DNA of 64,000 bases from Cohnella hashimotonis (GCF_030014955.1 NZ_JAGRPV010000001.1:4402001-4466000), one strand, 5' to 3'; positions 7,706-17,177 are shown, numbered from the stretch's first letter. Notes: generated from the letters alone by a model not told the origin. A program made the numbers and translations.

Positions 7706-8757
7706 TCCAGCTGCTCAAGGAAGTCGCACGCGGAAAACGCGGCGCCCGCGATCTTACCTACGACGAAGCCGTTCTGGCGGCAGAAGCGATCCTGACGCAG
7801 GAAGCGACGCCCGCTCAGACCGGCGCCTTTTTTATCGCGGAGCGCATTAAAATGGAAAGCGTCGACGAGCTCGAGGCGTTCGTTCGGGTATCGCGAAAAT
7901 ATGCGCGCCGCGCCGAGGGACTCGGTATCGGATTGGATTGCGCGGGGCCTTACGACGGGCGCAAAACATCCTTTTACGCGACGTTTCCGACAGCCTTTCT
8001 GCTCGCCGCGGCCGGTCTGCCAAACGCGCTGCACGGCACCGCCTCGCTCCCGCCCAAATGGGGCATTACGCTGCAGGACATCGCCCTGTGCGTCGGCATT
8101 ACGGCCGCCGACTTGACGCCCGAGCGGACGCTGCTTGCATTCGAACGGTCCGGCGTGTTTTTCGCGTCGACCGAGCTTTGGTGTCCGCCGCTTGGCCGGC
8201 TGCGCCAGATTCGCGAGGAGCTCGGCATGCGCACGGTGCTGAACAGCGCGGAAAAGCTGCTCGACCTTGCGTCTTCGCCGCGCATCGTGTTCGGCGTTTA
8301 CCATAATACCGTGTTCGACAGGCTCGCCAGACTATTCATCAAGCTGGGCTACGAGCAGGCGCTCATCGTGCAGGGCGCGGAGGGCTCCGAGGATCTGCAC
8401 ATCAACCGTCCGACGCGGGCCTATCTGGTGGAAAACGGCGAGTTCAGGCTGCAGATCTTCGATCCCGAGACGTACGGCATCGAGGCGGAGCCGCCGGAAC
8501 GGACATGGACGCCCGCCGATCAGTTGGCGGTCGCGGAGGCGGCGCTGCGCGGGGAAGCCGATCTGGCGTACACGAACCAGGTGCTGTTCAACGGGGCCGT
8601 GCGGCTGCATCTTGCCGGCAAAGCGGAGTCGGTCGAGCAAGGGCTGTACGCCTGCAAGGCGCTGCTCGACAGCGGCGAAGCGCACGCGGCGTACCTGAGC
8701 TGGCGGACGGCACTGCTTGAGCCGATGAGCACCGTGCCCGCGGCGGCTTCGCGGTGA
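7702..8757 (+). CDS. TrpD-like phosphoribosyltransferase-fold protein
   Basis: 351-residue protein of the anthranilate phosphoribosyltransferase (TrpD) family. An N-terminal helical part (LTYDEAVLAAEAILTQEATPAQ) is followed by the GLDCAGPYDGRKTS glycine-rich segment, LHGTASLPPKWG in place of the usual KHGNR block, and GMRTVLNSAEKLLDLA in place of RTVFNxLGPLxNP. No tryptophan gene is nearby. The altered phosphate-binding motifs and the 4-bp overlap with the ANTAR gene suggest a regulatory or nucleic-acid-related role, as for TrpD2/YbiB proteins, rather than tryptophan synthesis. That role is inference. Confidence 0.75.
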   Translation: MIQLLKEVARGKRGARDLTYDEAVLAAEAILTQEATPAQTGAFFIAERIKMESVDELEAFVRVSRKYARRAEGLGIGLDCAGPYDGRKTSFYATFPTAFLLAAAGLPNALHGTASLPPKWGITLQDIALCVGITAADLTPERTLLAFERSGVFFASTELWCPPLGRLRQIREELGMRTVLNSAEKLLDLASSPRIVFGVYHNTVFDRLARLFIKLGYEQALIVQGAEGSEDLHINRPTRAYLVENGEFRLQIFDPETYGIEAEPPERTWTPADQLAVAEAALRGEADLAYTNQVLFNGAVRLHLAGKAESVEQGLYACKALLDSGEAHAAYLSWRTALLEPMSTVPAAASR

Positions 8758-8778
8758 GTCATGTAACGACAAAGTAAA

Positions 8779-8811
8779 ACCGTCAGGGAAAATCGCCCTG
8801 ACGGTCTCTTT
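8779..8811 (+). terminator. intrinsic terminator after the TrpD-like gene
   Basis: ACCGTCAGGG/CCCTGACGGT, perfect 10-bp stem with a 7-nt loop, followed by TCTCTTT. Confidence 0.88.
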
Positions 8812-8910
8812 GGGTTTGGAGGGTCTTTGAAACTTTATCGGATGATGGCGCATGCGAGAGCGGGCTCGATTGTTGGTCTATGCGGCACACACGTTACGGC
8901 TTGATTGCAA

Positions 8911-9110
8911 TAAAATTCCTGCAAAAGTACATCTATTTCCAGCCATGGCTAACGTTTAGATAGATATAGATGCGAATATGCAGGCTTTTTACTGAATTAT
9001 CTGTATTACAGGTAATTTGTTTGATTTTACCTGCATATTTGCATTTATTTCGTTCAAAGTCGCCGTTCGACAGAAAATTAATGTACAAGCAAATGCAGTT
9101 TTTTTGGCCG
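8911..9110. repeat. intergenic palindromic element, copy A
   Basis: Four arms of a degenerate motif (consensus near CCTGCAAATATGCATCTATT) in alternating orientation: plus at 8918-8940, minus at 8962-8984, plus at 9030-9051, minus (degenerate) at 9080-9105. The same order of arms is found at 19336-19520, with similarity running on for about 90 bp including the flank ACATCCGA. No plausible gene is seen in it. Confidence 0.75.
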
Positions 9111-9183
9111 GGACACATCCGAGAAGCGCCACTTCCGTACGCGCGCTTAGTTTGCAACGAACCGCCGCGGATTCGGCTACGAC

Positions 9184-9399
9184 AGGCGATTGCCCCGGCT
9201 TGCGCGGGATTCGACGCAACGCCTGCTATATGAGAGGCGATTGCCCCGGCGTGCGCGGGATTCGGCGCATCGCCTGCTATATGAGAGGCGATTGGTCCGC
9301 TGCGCACGGGATTCGGGGCATCGCCTGTTATATGAGAGGCGATTGGCCCGGTGCGGGCGGGATTTGGTGCATCGCCTGCTCTACGACAGGCGATGCACC
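9184..9399. repeat. 51-bp hairpin tandem array 1
   Basis: Four full copies and a partial fifth, starting at 9184, 9235, 9286, 9337 and 9388, exact period 51 bp. Each copy junction forms a hairpin ATCGCCT...AGGCGAT around GCTATATGAG. Spacers are similar to one another. A second array with the same period and core lies at 37620. Confidence 0.9.
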
Positions 9400-9410
9400 A
9401 TCCTTTTTTT
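9366..9410 (+). terminator. strong hairpin with T-run at the array end
   Basis: GGTGCATCGCCTG/CAGGCGATGCACC, perfect 13-bp stem with an 8-nt loop, then ATCC and seven T. It is built from the last repeat unit and points towards the 3' end of the convergent SLH gene. Confidence 0.8.
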
Positions 9411-12400
9411 ATTGTCCGCGCTCGTAGACGCGGTACAACAGCACGGCCGCCTCCGCGCGGGTCAGTTGGCCCTGCGGGCGCAGCTTGCCGCCGGCGCCCT
9501 GCATCAGGCCGGCGCCGACGAGCGAGGCCAGATCCGGCCTCGCATACGCAGCCGCATCGGATTCGTCGGCGAACGCTGCGAGCGCCGCGGCGCCGCCCTC
9601 AGGCAGCCCCGCGCCTGCGCTGCGGAGTGCGCGTGCGACCATCGCCGCCGCCTCCTGACGGCTGACCGCATCGAGCGGCAGGAACCGGCCGTCCCCGGAG
9701 CCGCCGGCGATGCCTAGCGCCACGCCGACGCGAACGGCGTCGGCAAAGTACGCGCCAGCAGCCACGTCCGCAAACTCGGCGGTACCATCTTTCCGACTGG
9801 GCGGCACGTCCGCGAAGCCCGCGTCCGCGTCGCCCGACTTCGCATTCAGCTCGAGCATCCGCACGAGCAGCAGCAGGAAGTCGGCACGGCTAACCTGCTC
9901 GCCGGGAGCATAGTTGCCGTCGGCGCGACCTTCCACGATGCCTCGGGCTGCCAGCGCCTCAACGGCTTCGCGTGCCCATTCGGCCTTGCCAAGATCGACG
10001 AAGCTTCGGTCGACATACGCAACCGCGTACTGGCTGAAATGCGTCGTCCTGAAGGTTACGACGCCCCGCGCCGCATCATAATGACCGCTGACGACCGGGT
10101 GCGCTCCTCCATGCTCGTCGATGTAGCGAATCGTCAGCTTTTCCGGATGGCCCGCTTCGTTCGCGGCAGGCGAGTAAGGAATGGAGATTATCGCGGACGA
10201 GTCGCCATTGCGCCAGGCGATCGGCACGCCGCCAGACATCAACGATACATCGACCGCAGGACGATCGCCGAGCAGCATCCCCAGCTCTTCGCTCCATGAC
10301 TTTCGATCCGCTGCCCGTACGACCAACGTTATCTTTCCTCCCACGACACTTGCCAACCCGGCTTCCGTCAGCATATCCCCGGTCACCGCAACGGTACCGA
10401 GCGGCGTGGACAGCTCCAACCGGCGTTCGGCTCCGCCATCGGCAAGCGCGCTCGAGGGCAGCTCGACCGCGTATCCGGTCGCCCCAGCCGCACTGGACAA
10501 TACGATCTTAACCAGCTTAACGCCATCTTTGGCGTATGCTTGGTCAAGCTCGCCTTTTCCGACCGTTGCCCGCACGAGACCGCTTGCCGCATCAACCGAA
10601 GCAGCGGGCGTAAGCGTGACCGTCCCGGCTGCCGACGTTGGCGTAGGCGTCGGCCCGTTCTGCACCGGCGGAGGCGTTGGTGTCGGTGTTGGTGTCGGCG
10701 TTGGCGACGTTGTCGGTTCCCCGCCTTCCTCCTCCAGCGCATCCAGCTCAGCCGCAAGCGCCGTCCGATCCGCACCCTCGGGCAGCAATACGACAAAATT
10801 GCGCGCCGCATCGATCGACGTATCGCTCTTTTCCAGCTTCGCTGCAGCGACGGCCGCCTGCGCAGAGGCCATCGACCAATCCAGGAAGCTGCCATCCAGC
10901 AAATACAGGTCGCCGAACAGCGTGAAGTCCTTGCTTGCGCCGATGCCTTGATTATATTCCATGTAGCCTTCGCGTCCGCTGCCATCGTTCTCGTTCATGA
11001 GCAGCGTAAACCCGAGCGCACTCCGCGGATCGAAATCGTAGCCAGCGCCGTGCAGCTGTTCCAGCGGAATCGCGATCGCATAATGCGTCACGCCCGCTCC
11101 CTCATCGCGCGTCACCGTCGCCTCGACGCCCGCGCCGAGCGCGCCGGTCTGCAAGCCTTCCGGTGCCTTCCAGCGCCACTTGACGACGCTGCCGTCGTCG
11201 CGCAAGGCAAAACCGAGCTCGCTCACTTGCTTGCTCCCCGCGCCCGCGTCGCGATTCAGGTCGATACCGAGCTGGATGCTGTCGCCCTGCCAGATATCGA
11301 CGCCGCCGTAGGACTGGTTGTGGACGTCGTCGCGGACATCGATGTCGAAATACAGCTTGTCGTTATCCCAGGCGACGCCCGCATCCGCGCTCAGATCGGC
11401 CGTGCCCGACCGTCCGCCCCCGGCGTATTCGTCCTGCGCGGACAGATCGATCCGAGGCGCATCCGATCCCTGCGCAGCGAAAGGTCCGGCGAACGTCTGT
11501 CCGAGCTTTACCGAGGACAGATACGTCCGGCCGTCGTCGAGCGTCACCTTGAACTTCAGCGAGGCGCCCGCCAGGTACGGCAGGTCGATCTCGACGCTTT
11601 CCCCGTAGGCGATGTCCGCAAATCGAATCGGCTTCAGCAATCCCGCGTACGCCGATGGCTGGACAAGCTCGATCTTGCCGGACAGCGCCGCCGCGTCGGT
11701 CGCGTTGGACAGCACGAGCCGCGCGTTCGACCGCTCCATGTGCGCCGGATCGAGCGCCGTTTTCTCAAGCCGCAGCGCGACCGGCACGAGGTTGGAGCCG
11801 CCGACCTTGACGCCCGCTTCGTTCACGAGCTGGAGGCCGCCCTTGAAAAGGTTGTTCGTAAGGGTCATCCGCTCAATGTCGGGTCCCGCGTACACATGCG
11901 TCGTTCGCGGCTGTTGAAAGTAAGAGTCGTACAGCGCCACGTCTCCTCCGAGCGCGTTGATTCCCTTTTCCCCGACCGTCGTAAAATTGCTCTGCTGCAT
12001 TCGCAGACGTCCCGAACGGATATCGACCGAGCGCGACGTATCGCCCCACATCGAGGTGTTGAAAAACCGCGCTTCAGCGTCAAAGCCGTCCTCAAGGGTG
12101 ATGTATACTTTGTCCGTGGAGCTCATCGACACCAGCTCCGTGTTGACGAAGGTCAGTCCCTTCTCTCCCGCGCCCTCCAGATACACGCCCTTTTTGCTGC
12201 CGTCGGTGCCATGCCCGAGTACGGTCGCAACCGGACCCTCGCCGTTCTCCGCGGCGAAGTGGATGCCGTACTGCGAGCCGTAGACGAATGTGTTAAAAAT
12301 CGTTTCCCCGTCGACATGCCCGATGCGGAACGCGTCCAGATGCTCTTTTTGGTAGCTCCACACCTTATCGAAGTCCGCATCCGTGGACGGATGGTTCGGA

Positions 12401-15400
12401 TAGTTGTTGCGTCCGTAATAATGCGGGTTGAACTGTACGTTGCGCATGACGCCGCCCTCGGCGCCTCCGCCGAGATAGATGCCTTCCATGAGCGGAGAGC
12501 CCGCCACATAATCGATATAATGGCCGCTCGTATCGTACGTGCCGAAGTCGATGCCTTGATAGGAATTGATCAAGGTCGTATCAATCGCATACACGCCGTG
12601 TCCTTCGCCGCGAATCGTCCAGGCGTAAGGCTTGGCGTTGTTCCAATTCTGCTCGTCATAGTAGACGGACAACCCGCGCACGCCTGCCGAAGCCGCCAGC
12701 GTGATCAGCGCGGTGGCGCCTTCCGGCGCGCCTTGACCATATCGGGTGAACAGCACGGTGCCGCCGCCGATCGTATGATGCGGCACGTCCCAGGAGCCGC
12801 GAAGCTCGACGCCCGAAGGCACAGTGAGCGGCGAATCGACGCGGTAAATGCCGGCCGGCAAATACACGGTGCCGCCCCCTGCTTCTTCGGCCGCGTCCAG
12901 CGCCTGTTGAATGGCGACCGACGCGTCTACGACGCCGCCCCGGTCCGCATTATACGGCGCCGCGGTCGCGTCGAACAGCTGCCGGCTTGCCGGTTTAGGC
13001 CGTACCGCCGCATCCGTCGCGATCTGGCTCGGCAGCCGTTCCAGCGCATAACCGGCGTTCTGCGTGACGTTAACCTCCGCCGCCTGGCTCTCATCCGTCA
13101 CCTGCAGGCTGCCGTCCAGGCCCGCGTTCACCGCGTTCAGCGCTTGCGCCGCGCCGGTCAGCTTCACCTGCTTCGCGGCCTTGGCGAAGCTCGACTGCCC
13201 GAGGATGAGCGATCCGCCGCCCAGCTCGATCGCATAACGGCCGTTCGCGTCGTCCCAGCCCGCGAACGCCGCATTTTCGAACGACAGCACGCCGCTGCCT
13301 TCGCTGACGACCGCGCGGCCGCCGCTGCCGTCGACTTGCACGTCCTGGAACTGCGCGATCGAGTGGAAGCCCGCTGTCGCGTAGATCGCTGCCGGCGATT
13401 CGCCGACGCCCGCCGCGAAGCTGCTGCGCGTCACCAGCAGGCCGTAATCGTTGACGCCTTCGATCTTCAGCCCGATCCGGCTGTCGCTCACATGAACGTC
13501 GTACAGCTGCGCGTTCGCCGTCTCGGCGGAGCCCGTGCGCGTCGTCACGCGCATGCCGTTGTCGAAGCCCGACAAATGAATATCCGACATGTACTCCCAG
13601 TCGGAACGGCCCATCACGATGCCTTCGGCATGCGTCGTCGTGTAGGCGCGCAGCTGTCCCGCGTCCGGCGCGCCGGCCAGCCCGGACGTCGCCCAGTAGG
13701 ACGGCGCGAGCCGGATGCCCTCGAGCCGGCCGATATCGGTCGTGAAGTCGAGGAAGATACCGCTATGAAGCACGGTGCCGTACAAATTTTTCACGTAGTG
13801 CAGCTCGTTCCATTCCGGTCCGATCTTGATGCCGCCATAGCTGTTGACCAGCGTGATGTTCTCCATCGTCGCGCTGTCGCCCGGCAGCTGCTCGAACGTC
13901 CACGGATACGCCGCCGGATCCGAGAGCGTCTGCTCGGGATACCACACCGACAGATTCGTGACGCCGCTCACCGGCTGCAGCTGGATAAAGCTCTCGCCGT
14001 CCGCCTGCCCCCGTCCGCCGTACGACGCCAGCACCGTGCCCAACACCTGCCCGCCCGCCTCGTCCGGGCTGATCCAGTCGCCGCGAAGCGTCACGCCGGT
14101 CGGCACGTTCAGATGGCCGTTCAGCCGGTACGTGCCCGCAGGCGCGAACACGACGCCGCCCCCGTTGCCGCCGGAAGCATCGAGCGCCGCCTGAAACGCG
14201 GCGGTATCGTCGCTCTCGCCGTCGGCCTTCGCGCCGAAGTCGCGCACGCTGAAGTCCGCGATGACGACGTCATCCGTCGCGAATTGCGTATCGTACACCT
14301 TCGTCTGCGTCGCCGTCGACGTCCGCGCGACCTTTTTGACCGACACGCGCGCCACGGTCAGGTCCGGATTGTTGTCCGGATTGCCGCCGCCGCTGATGCC
14401 GATGCGGAAGTCGGAGCCGTTCGTCCGGTTGGCGAATCTGGCGTCGATCAGCTTAAACGTCTTCGTCTTCCATTGCCCGCTGTTGCCGTACGTGAACAGC
14501 GGCGAGTCTTTAAATGCCGCCGACAGCGCGTCGTACTGCAGCACGAAGCTGCCGCTGCCCTGGTCCAGGTACTCCACGGTTACATAGACGTCCTTGTCCG
14601 CATTGTCGTACAAATAGGCGTCGTCCACATTCATGTACAAATAAAGCGTGCGGTCGCCCGGCGCGCCGCGATTCGTTTTCCAATAGCCCTTGCCGTCCAG
14701 CGCGCCCTTCACGAGACCGGATTCGTTGTCCCCGCCCCGTCCGACGATGCCGTGCTCGACCGCCGTCTCGCCGAGCGCGATGCTCGCCTCGTCCGCCGCG
14801 GCCGCCTTCAGCGTCTTGGTCACGACGACTCGCGCCAGCTTCAGCTCCGCATTGGTCTGCCAGCTCGCGCCGCCGCCTTCGATGCCGATACGGAAATCCG
14901 AGCCGCCCGTCCGGTTGGCGAAGTTAGCATCGGTCAGCTTGTACGTATGCGTCTTCCATGCGCCCGTATCGCCATAGCTGAACAACGGCGCGTCCTTGAA
15001 GCCGTTGCCGTCTCCCTGTGCGTCATACTGCAGCACGAGCTTGCCGCTCCCCGCATCGTAATAATCGACCGTCACTTCGACGTCGTATGCCGCCATATTC
15101 GCGGAATAGCCGTCGTCCACGTTCATGTAAAAATATAATATCCGCTTGCTCTCGTCGTCCGCGGAACGGTTGGTCTGCCAATACGTACGGCCGTCCAGTT
15201 CTCCCGCGACGAGTCCGTCCGGTTCTCCGTCTCCCGGCCTCGCAGCAATCCCTTGCTCGGCCGGCGAAGCGCCAAGCGCGATGCTAACGCTTTCATTTAC
15301 AGTCGGATTTTCCGCCGCGTTTGCCCTTCCGAGCCTTCCGCCAGGCGCATCTCCCGGCCAACTGCCGAGCAGCAGCAAGACGGCCATTAACCCTGATATC

Positions 15401-15438
15401 CACGCGCGCCACACACTTCTCGTATATACTCGCATCAT
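9409..15438 (-). CDS. giant SLH-anchored protein with two pectate-lyase-like beta-helix regions
   Basis: 2009-residue exported protein, probably a cell-wall-anchored polysaccharide lyase or hydrolase. Order: signal peptide (about 1-42); two related carbohydrate-binding-like modules (about 45-360); a first Pectate_lyase_3-type beta-helix starting at VRDFGAKADGESDDTAAFQ; a second starting at RGGVVDASVAIQQALDAAE; a CBM9/DOMON-like domain (WDNDKLYFDIDVRDDVHNQ); a Thr-Pro linker; an Ig-like segment; and three SLH domains in the last 200 residues. The ATG pair at 15433-15438 has GGAGGGG upstream and is preferred to the upstream extension. It follows a binding protein and two permeases, so it probably releases sugars that they import. 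Exact substrate unknown. Confidence 0.88.
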   Translation of the reverse strand: MMRVYTRSVWRAWISGLMAVLLLLGSWPGDAPGGRLGRANAAENPTVNESVSIALGASPAEQGIAARPGDGEPDGLVAGELDGRTYWQTNRSADDESKRILYFYMNVDDGYSANMAAYDVEVTVDYYDAGSGKLVLQYDAQGDGNGFKDAPLFSYGDTGAWKTHTYKLTDANFANRTGGSDFRIGIEGGGASWQTNAELKLARVVVTKTLKAAAADEASIALGETAVEHGIVGRGGDNESGLVKGALDGKGYWKTNRGAPGDRTLYLYMNVDDAYLYDNADKDVYVTVEYLDQGSGSFVLQYDALSAAFKDSPLFTYGNSGQWKTKTFKLIDARFANRTNGSDFRIGISGGGNPDNNPDLTVARVSVKKVARTSTATQTKVYDTQFATDDVVIADFSVRDFGAKADGESDDTAAFQAALDASGGNGGGVVFAPAGTYRLNGHLNVPTGVTLRGDWISPDEAGGQVLGTVLASYGGRGQADGESFIQLQPVSGVTNLSVWYPEQTLSDPAAYPWTFEQLPGDSATMENITLVNSYGGIKIGPEWNELHYVKNLYGTVLHSGIFLDFTTDIGRLEGIRLAPSYWATSGLAGAPDAGQLRAYTTTHAEGIVMGRSDWEYMSDIHLSGFDNGMRVTTRTGSAETANAQLYDVHVSDSRIGLKIEGVNDYGLLVTRSSFAAGVGESPAAIYATAGFHSIAQFQDVQVDGSGGRAVVSEGSGVLSFENAAFAGWDDANGRYAIELGGGSLILGQSSFAKAAKQVKLTGAAQALNAVNAGLDGSLQVTDESQAAEVNVTQNAGYALERLPSQIATDAAVRPKPASRQLFDATAAPYNADRGGVVDASVAIQQALDAAEEAGGGTVYLPAGIYRVDSPLTVPSGVELRGSWDVPHHTIGGGTVLFTRYGQGAPEGATALITLAASAGVRGLSVYYDEQNWNNAKPYAWTIRGEGHGVYAIDTTLINSYQGIDFGTYDTSGHYIDYVAGSPLMEGIYLGGGAEGGVMRNVQFNPHYYGRNNYPNHPSTDADFDKVWSYQKEHLDAFRIGHVDGETIFNTFVYGSQYGIHFAAENGEGPVATVLGHGTDGSKKGVYLEGAGEKGLTFVNTELVSMSSTDKVYITLEDGFDAEARFFNTSMWGDTSRSVDIRSGRLRMQQSNFTTVGEKGINALGGDVALYDSYFQQPRTTHVYAGPDIERMTLTNNLFKGGLQLVNEAGVKVGGSNLVPVALRLEKTALDPAHMERSNARLVLSNATDAAALSGKIELVQPSAYAGLLKPIRFADIAYGESVEIDLPYLAGASLKFKVTLDDGRTYLSSVKLGQTFAGPFAAQGSDAPRIDLSAQDEYAGGGRSGTADLSADAGVAWDNDKLYFDIDVRDDVHNQSYGGVDIWQGDSIQLGIDLNRDAGAGSKQVSELGFALRDDGSVVKWRWKAPEGLQTGALGAGVEATVTRDEGAGVTHYAIAIPLEQLHGAGYDFDPRSALGFTLLMNENDGSGREGYMEYNQGIGASKDFTLFGDLYLLDGSFLDWSMASAQAAVAAAKLEKSDTSIDAARNFVVLLPEGADRTALAAELDALEEEGGEPTTSPTPTPTPTPTPPPVQNGPTPTPTSAAGTVTLTPAASVDAASGLVRATVGKGELDQAYAKDGVKLVKIVLSSAAGATGYAVELPSSALADGGAERRLELSTPLGTVAVTGDMLTEAGLASVVGGKITLVVRAADRKSWSEELGMLLGDRPAVDVSLMSGGVPIAWRNGDSSAIISIPYSPAANEAGHPEKLTIRYIDEHGGAHPVVSGHYDAARGVVTFRTTHFSQYAVAYVDRSFVDLGKAEWAREAVEALAARGIVEGRADGNYAPGEQVSRADFLLLLVRMLELNAKSGDADAGFADVPPSRKDGTAEFADVAAGAYFADAVRVGVALGIAGGSGDGRFLPLDAVSRQEAAAMVARALRSAGAGLPEGGAAALAAFADESDAAAYARPDLASLVGAGLMQGAGGKLRPQGQLTRAEAAVLLYRVYERGQ

Positions 15439-15467
15439 TGTACCCCTCCAATGCCTGTTTTGGACAA

Positions 15468-15527
15468 TATAAAGGGAGCCCTGCCCGCGAATCATCGACA
15501 GCTATGATGAGTTCGAGGCGGGCTCCC
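15468..15527 (-). terminator. terminator-like hairpin between binding protein and SLH gene
   Basis: Minus-strand GGGAGCC...GGCTCCC with inner CGC/GCG pairing, followed by TTTATATT. It may lower read-through from the importer genes into the SLH gene. Confidence 0.65.
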
Positions 15528-15543
15528 GCCGTTCAAAAAAGTA

Positions 15544-17121
15544 TTACTTCTTGGCTGCGAGGAAGGCGTCGACCTGCTTTTGCGTTTCCGCGATAATCTT
15601 GTCGAGGCCGTTTTTCTTTTGCTTTTCAATGTAGTCGTCGACCGCTTTTTCCGGATCCTTCACCGTACCGAATTCGATCGGCTTATTGAATTCCTCGATC
15701 GCTTGGTCGCGCTTGGCCAGCTCGTTTTTCATCGGCTCCTCGGAGACGAACAACCCGTCCAGCGGCGAATTGACGTTGATCGGCTCGCTGGCGAACTCGG
15801 CCTCATGCAGCCAGAAGTCCTTCGGATATGTGGACGTCGGACGCATGAACTGCGGCTTCCAGAACGCCCATTGGCCGCCCCACTCCATGTAATTGCTCGT
15901 CGTCGTGCTCATGCCGTCCGGATACACGGCCGTATCGCCGTCGAGCTTGTACGTCTTGCCCTCGATGCCGTACTGAACCAGATCGTACAGCGTGCGGTCC
16001 GTCTCGATCATGTCGAGGAAGCGCAGCACGCGGTCGGGATGCTTGGAGTTGCGGTTGATCGCGGCGACGTTGGCGAGCGGCGTGCGGTTGACCTGTTTCT
16101 TGTCCGGATAAATGAGCGACGAGTCCAGTTTGAACGACGGATCGGAGAAGCCCGGGTCGGCACTGACCCATTCGTGCGAGGTGAGCGTGAACACCGATTT
16201 GCCGTTGCGCCATTCGGCAGCCCCATCCGTCTTGTCGATCATCGCGTCGCGATTGATCAGCTTCTCGTCGTACCACTGGCGTGCCTTAACCGCGGCTTCC
16301 TTGTAGAACGGCTGCTGCTCGATCGGCTGGATCTTCATCGCCGGATCGCTCAGGTAGTAGCCAAGTCCGTGCTGGTTCAGGTCGATCCACTCTTCGCGGA
16401 TCTTGATCAGCGTCAGCGGACCGGTGCGGTTCAGCTTCATGTTCGGATAGGCCTTGCGCAGCTCGCGCAGCAGGTTTTCAGTATCCTCGATCGTCTTGAC
16501 CGAGTCCTTGGCTACGTTGATGCCCGCCTTCTCGGTCAGATCCGAGCGCCAGGTGACGAACTGCCGCTGGTTCATCTTCATCGTCCACGGCAGGCCGACG
16601 ATATTGCCGTCGATCGTCGCCGCGGATAGCGTGCCTTGCTCCTCGTATTTCTTGTACAAATTGGGCGCGTATTGCGGCAGCAGGTCGTTCAGCGCCATGT
16701 AGGAGCCTTTGGCCGCCATCTGGTTGTAGGACAGCCAGTCGCCGTCGAAGTTCAGGTCCCAGTTGTCCCCGGAAGCCGCCATGACGAGCATTTTGTCCTT
16801 GAAGTCGTTGAACGGGATAAAGTTGATGTCGAATTTGACGTTCAGTCCCTTGTCTTTGACATAGTCGCTGACTTTGGACCAAACCTCGTCGGTCGCCGCC
16901 TTCTTGTCGCCGCCGAAGTAGAACTTGAGGGTGACCTCATCCTCTGCCTTGGCCGTAGAGCTTGGACTTGCCGCTCCGCTGGCGCTGGCGCTTGAACCTG
17001 CCGTCGCCGTACCCGACGGACTTGCCGTGCCGTTGTTGTTGTTGCCGCCGCAGGCCGACAGCATCGCGCCGAGCAGCATGACGCCGGCGAGTACCGCGGT
17101 AGCCGATTTCCCCTTGCGCAT
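15544..17121 (-). CDS. extracellular sugar-binding lipoprotein (LipO/YtcQ type)
   Basis: 525-residue substrate-binding protein of a CUT1-type oligosaccharide importer. The signal peptide ends in a lipobox LSAC near residue 24, followed by a low-complexity Ser/Ala/Thr linker to about 65. The long binding domain matches the LipO/YtcQ group found with YesM/YesN systems. The open frame continues far upstream over the permease gene, but ATG at 17119-17121 with GGGGAGAGG is clearly the start. It lies 56 bp after the permease gene and before the SLH gene. Confidence 0.92.
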   Translation of the reverse strand: MRKGKSATAVLAGVMLLGAMLSACGGNNNNGTASPSGTATAGSSASASGAASPSSTAKAEDEVTLKFYFGGDKKAATDEVWSKVSDYVKDKGLNVKFDINFIPFNDFKDKMLVMAASGDNWDLNFDGDWLSYNQMAAKGSYMALNDLLPQYAPNLYKKYEEQGTLSAATIDGNIVGLPWTMKMNQRQFVTWRSDLTEKAGINVAKDSVKTIEDTENLLRELRKAYPNMKLNRTGPLTLIKIREEWIDLNQHGLGYYLSDPAMKIQPIEQQPFYKEAAVKARQWYDEKLINRDAMIDKTDGAAEWRNGKSVFTLTSHEWVSADPGFSDPSFKLDSSLIYPDKKQVNRTPLANVAAINRNSKHPDRVLRFLDMIETDRTLYDLVQYGIEGKTYKLDGDTAVYPDGMSTTTSNYMEWGGQWAFWKPQFMRPTSTYPKDFWLHEAEFASEPINVNSPLDGLFVSEEPMKNELAKRDQAIEEFNKPIEFGTVKDPEKAVDDYIEKQKKNGLDKIIAETQKQVDAFLAAKK

Positions 17122-17177
17122 GTGAACCTCTCCCCTTAATTGTGAGATATATACTATCACGGACGAAGCCGGTATAG

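Noticed and set aside
7702..8757. Tryptophan biosynthesis gene trpD
   Set aside because: No other trp gene is near, and the substrate motifs are altered; kept only as a TrpD-like protein.
8933..9307. Small minus-strand genes in the palindromic elements (also 19276-19612 and 26214-26486)
   Set aside because: The resemblance between their products follows from the repeated DNA; substitutions are not synonymous-biased and no ribosome sites are seen.
9184..9399. CRISPR array
   Set aside because: Regular hairpin units resemble repeats with spacers, but the spacers are similar to each other and no cas gene is present; the same holds for 37620-37837.
10540..15138. 1532-residue plus-strand open frame opposite the SLH gene
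   Set aside because: Long antisense frames are common in GC-rich coding DNA; its translation is Arg-rich and without domains, while the minus strand gives clear domains.
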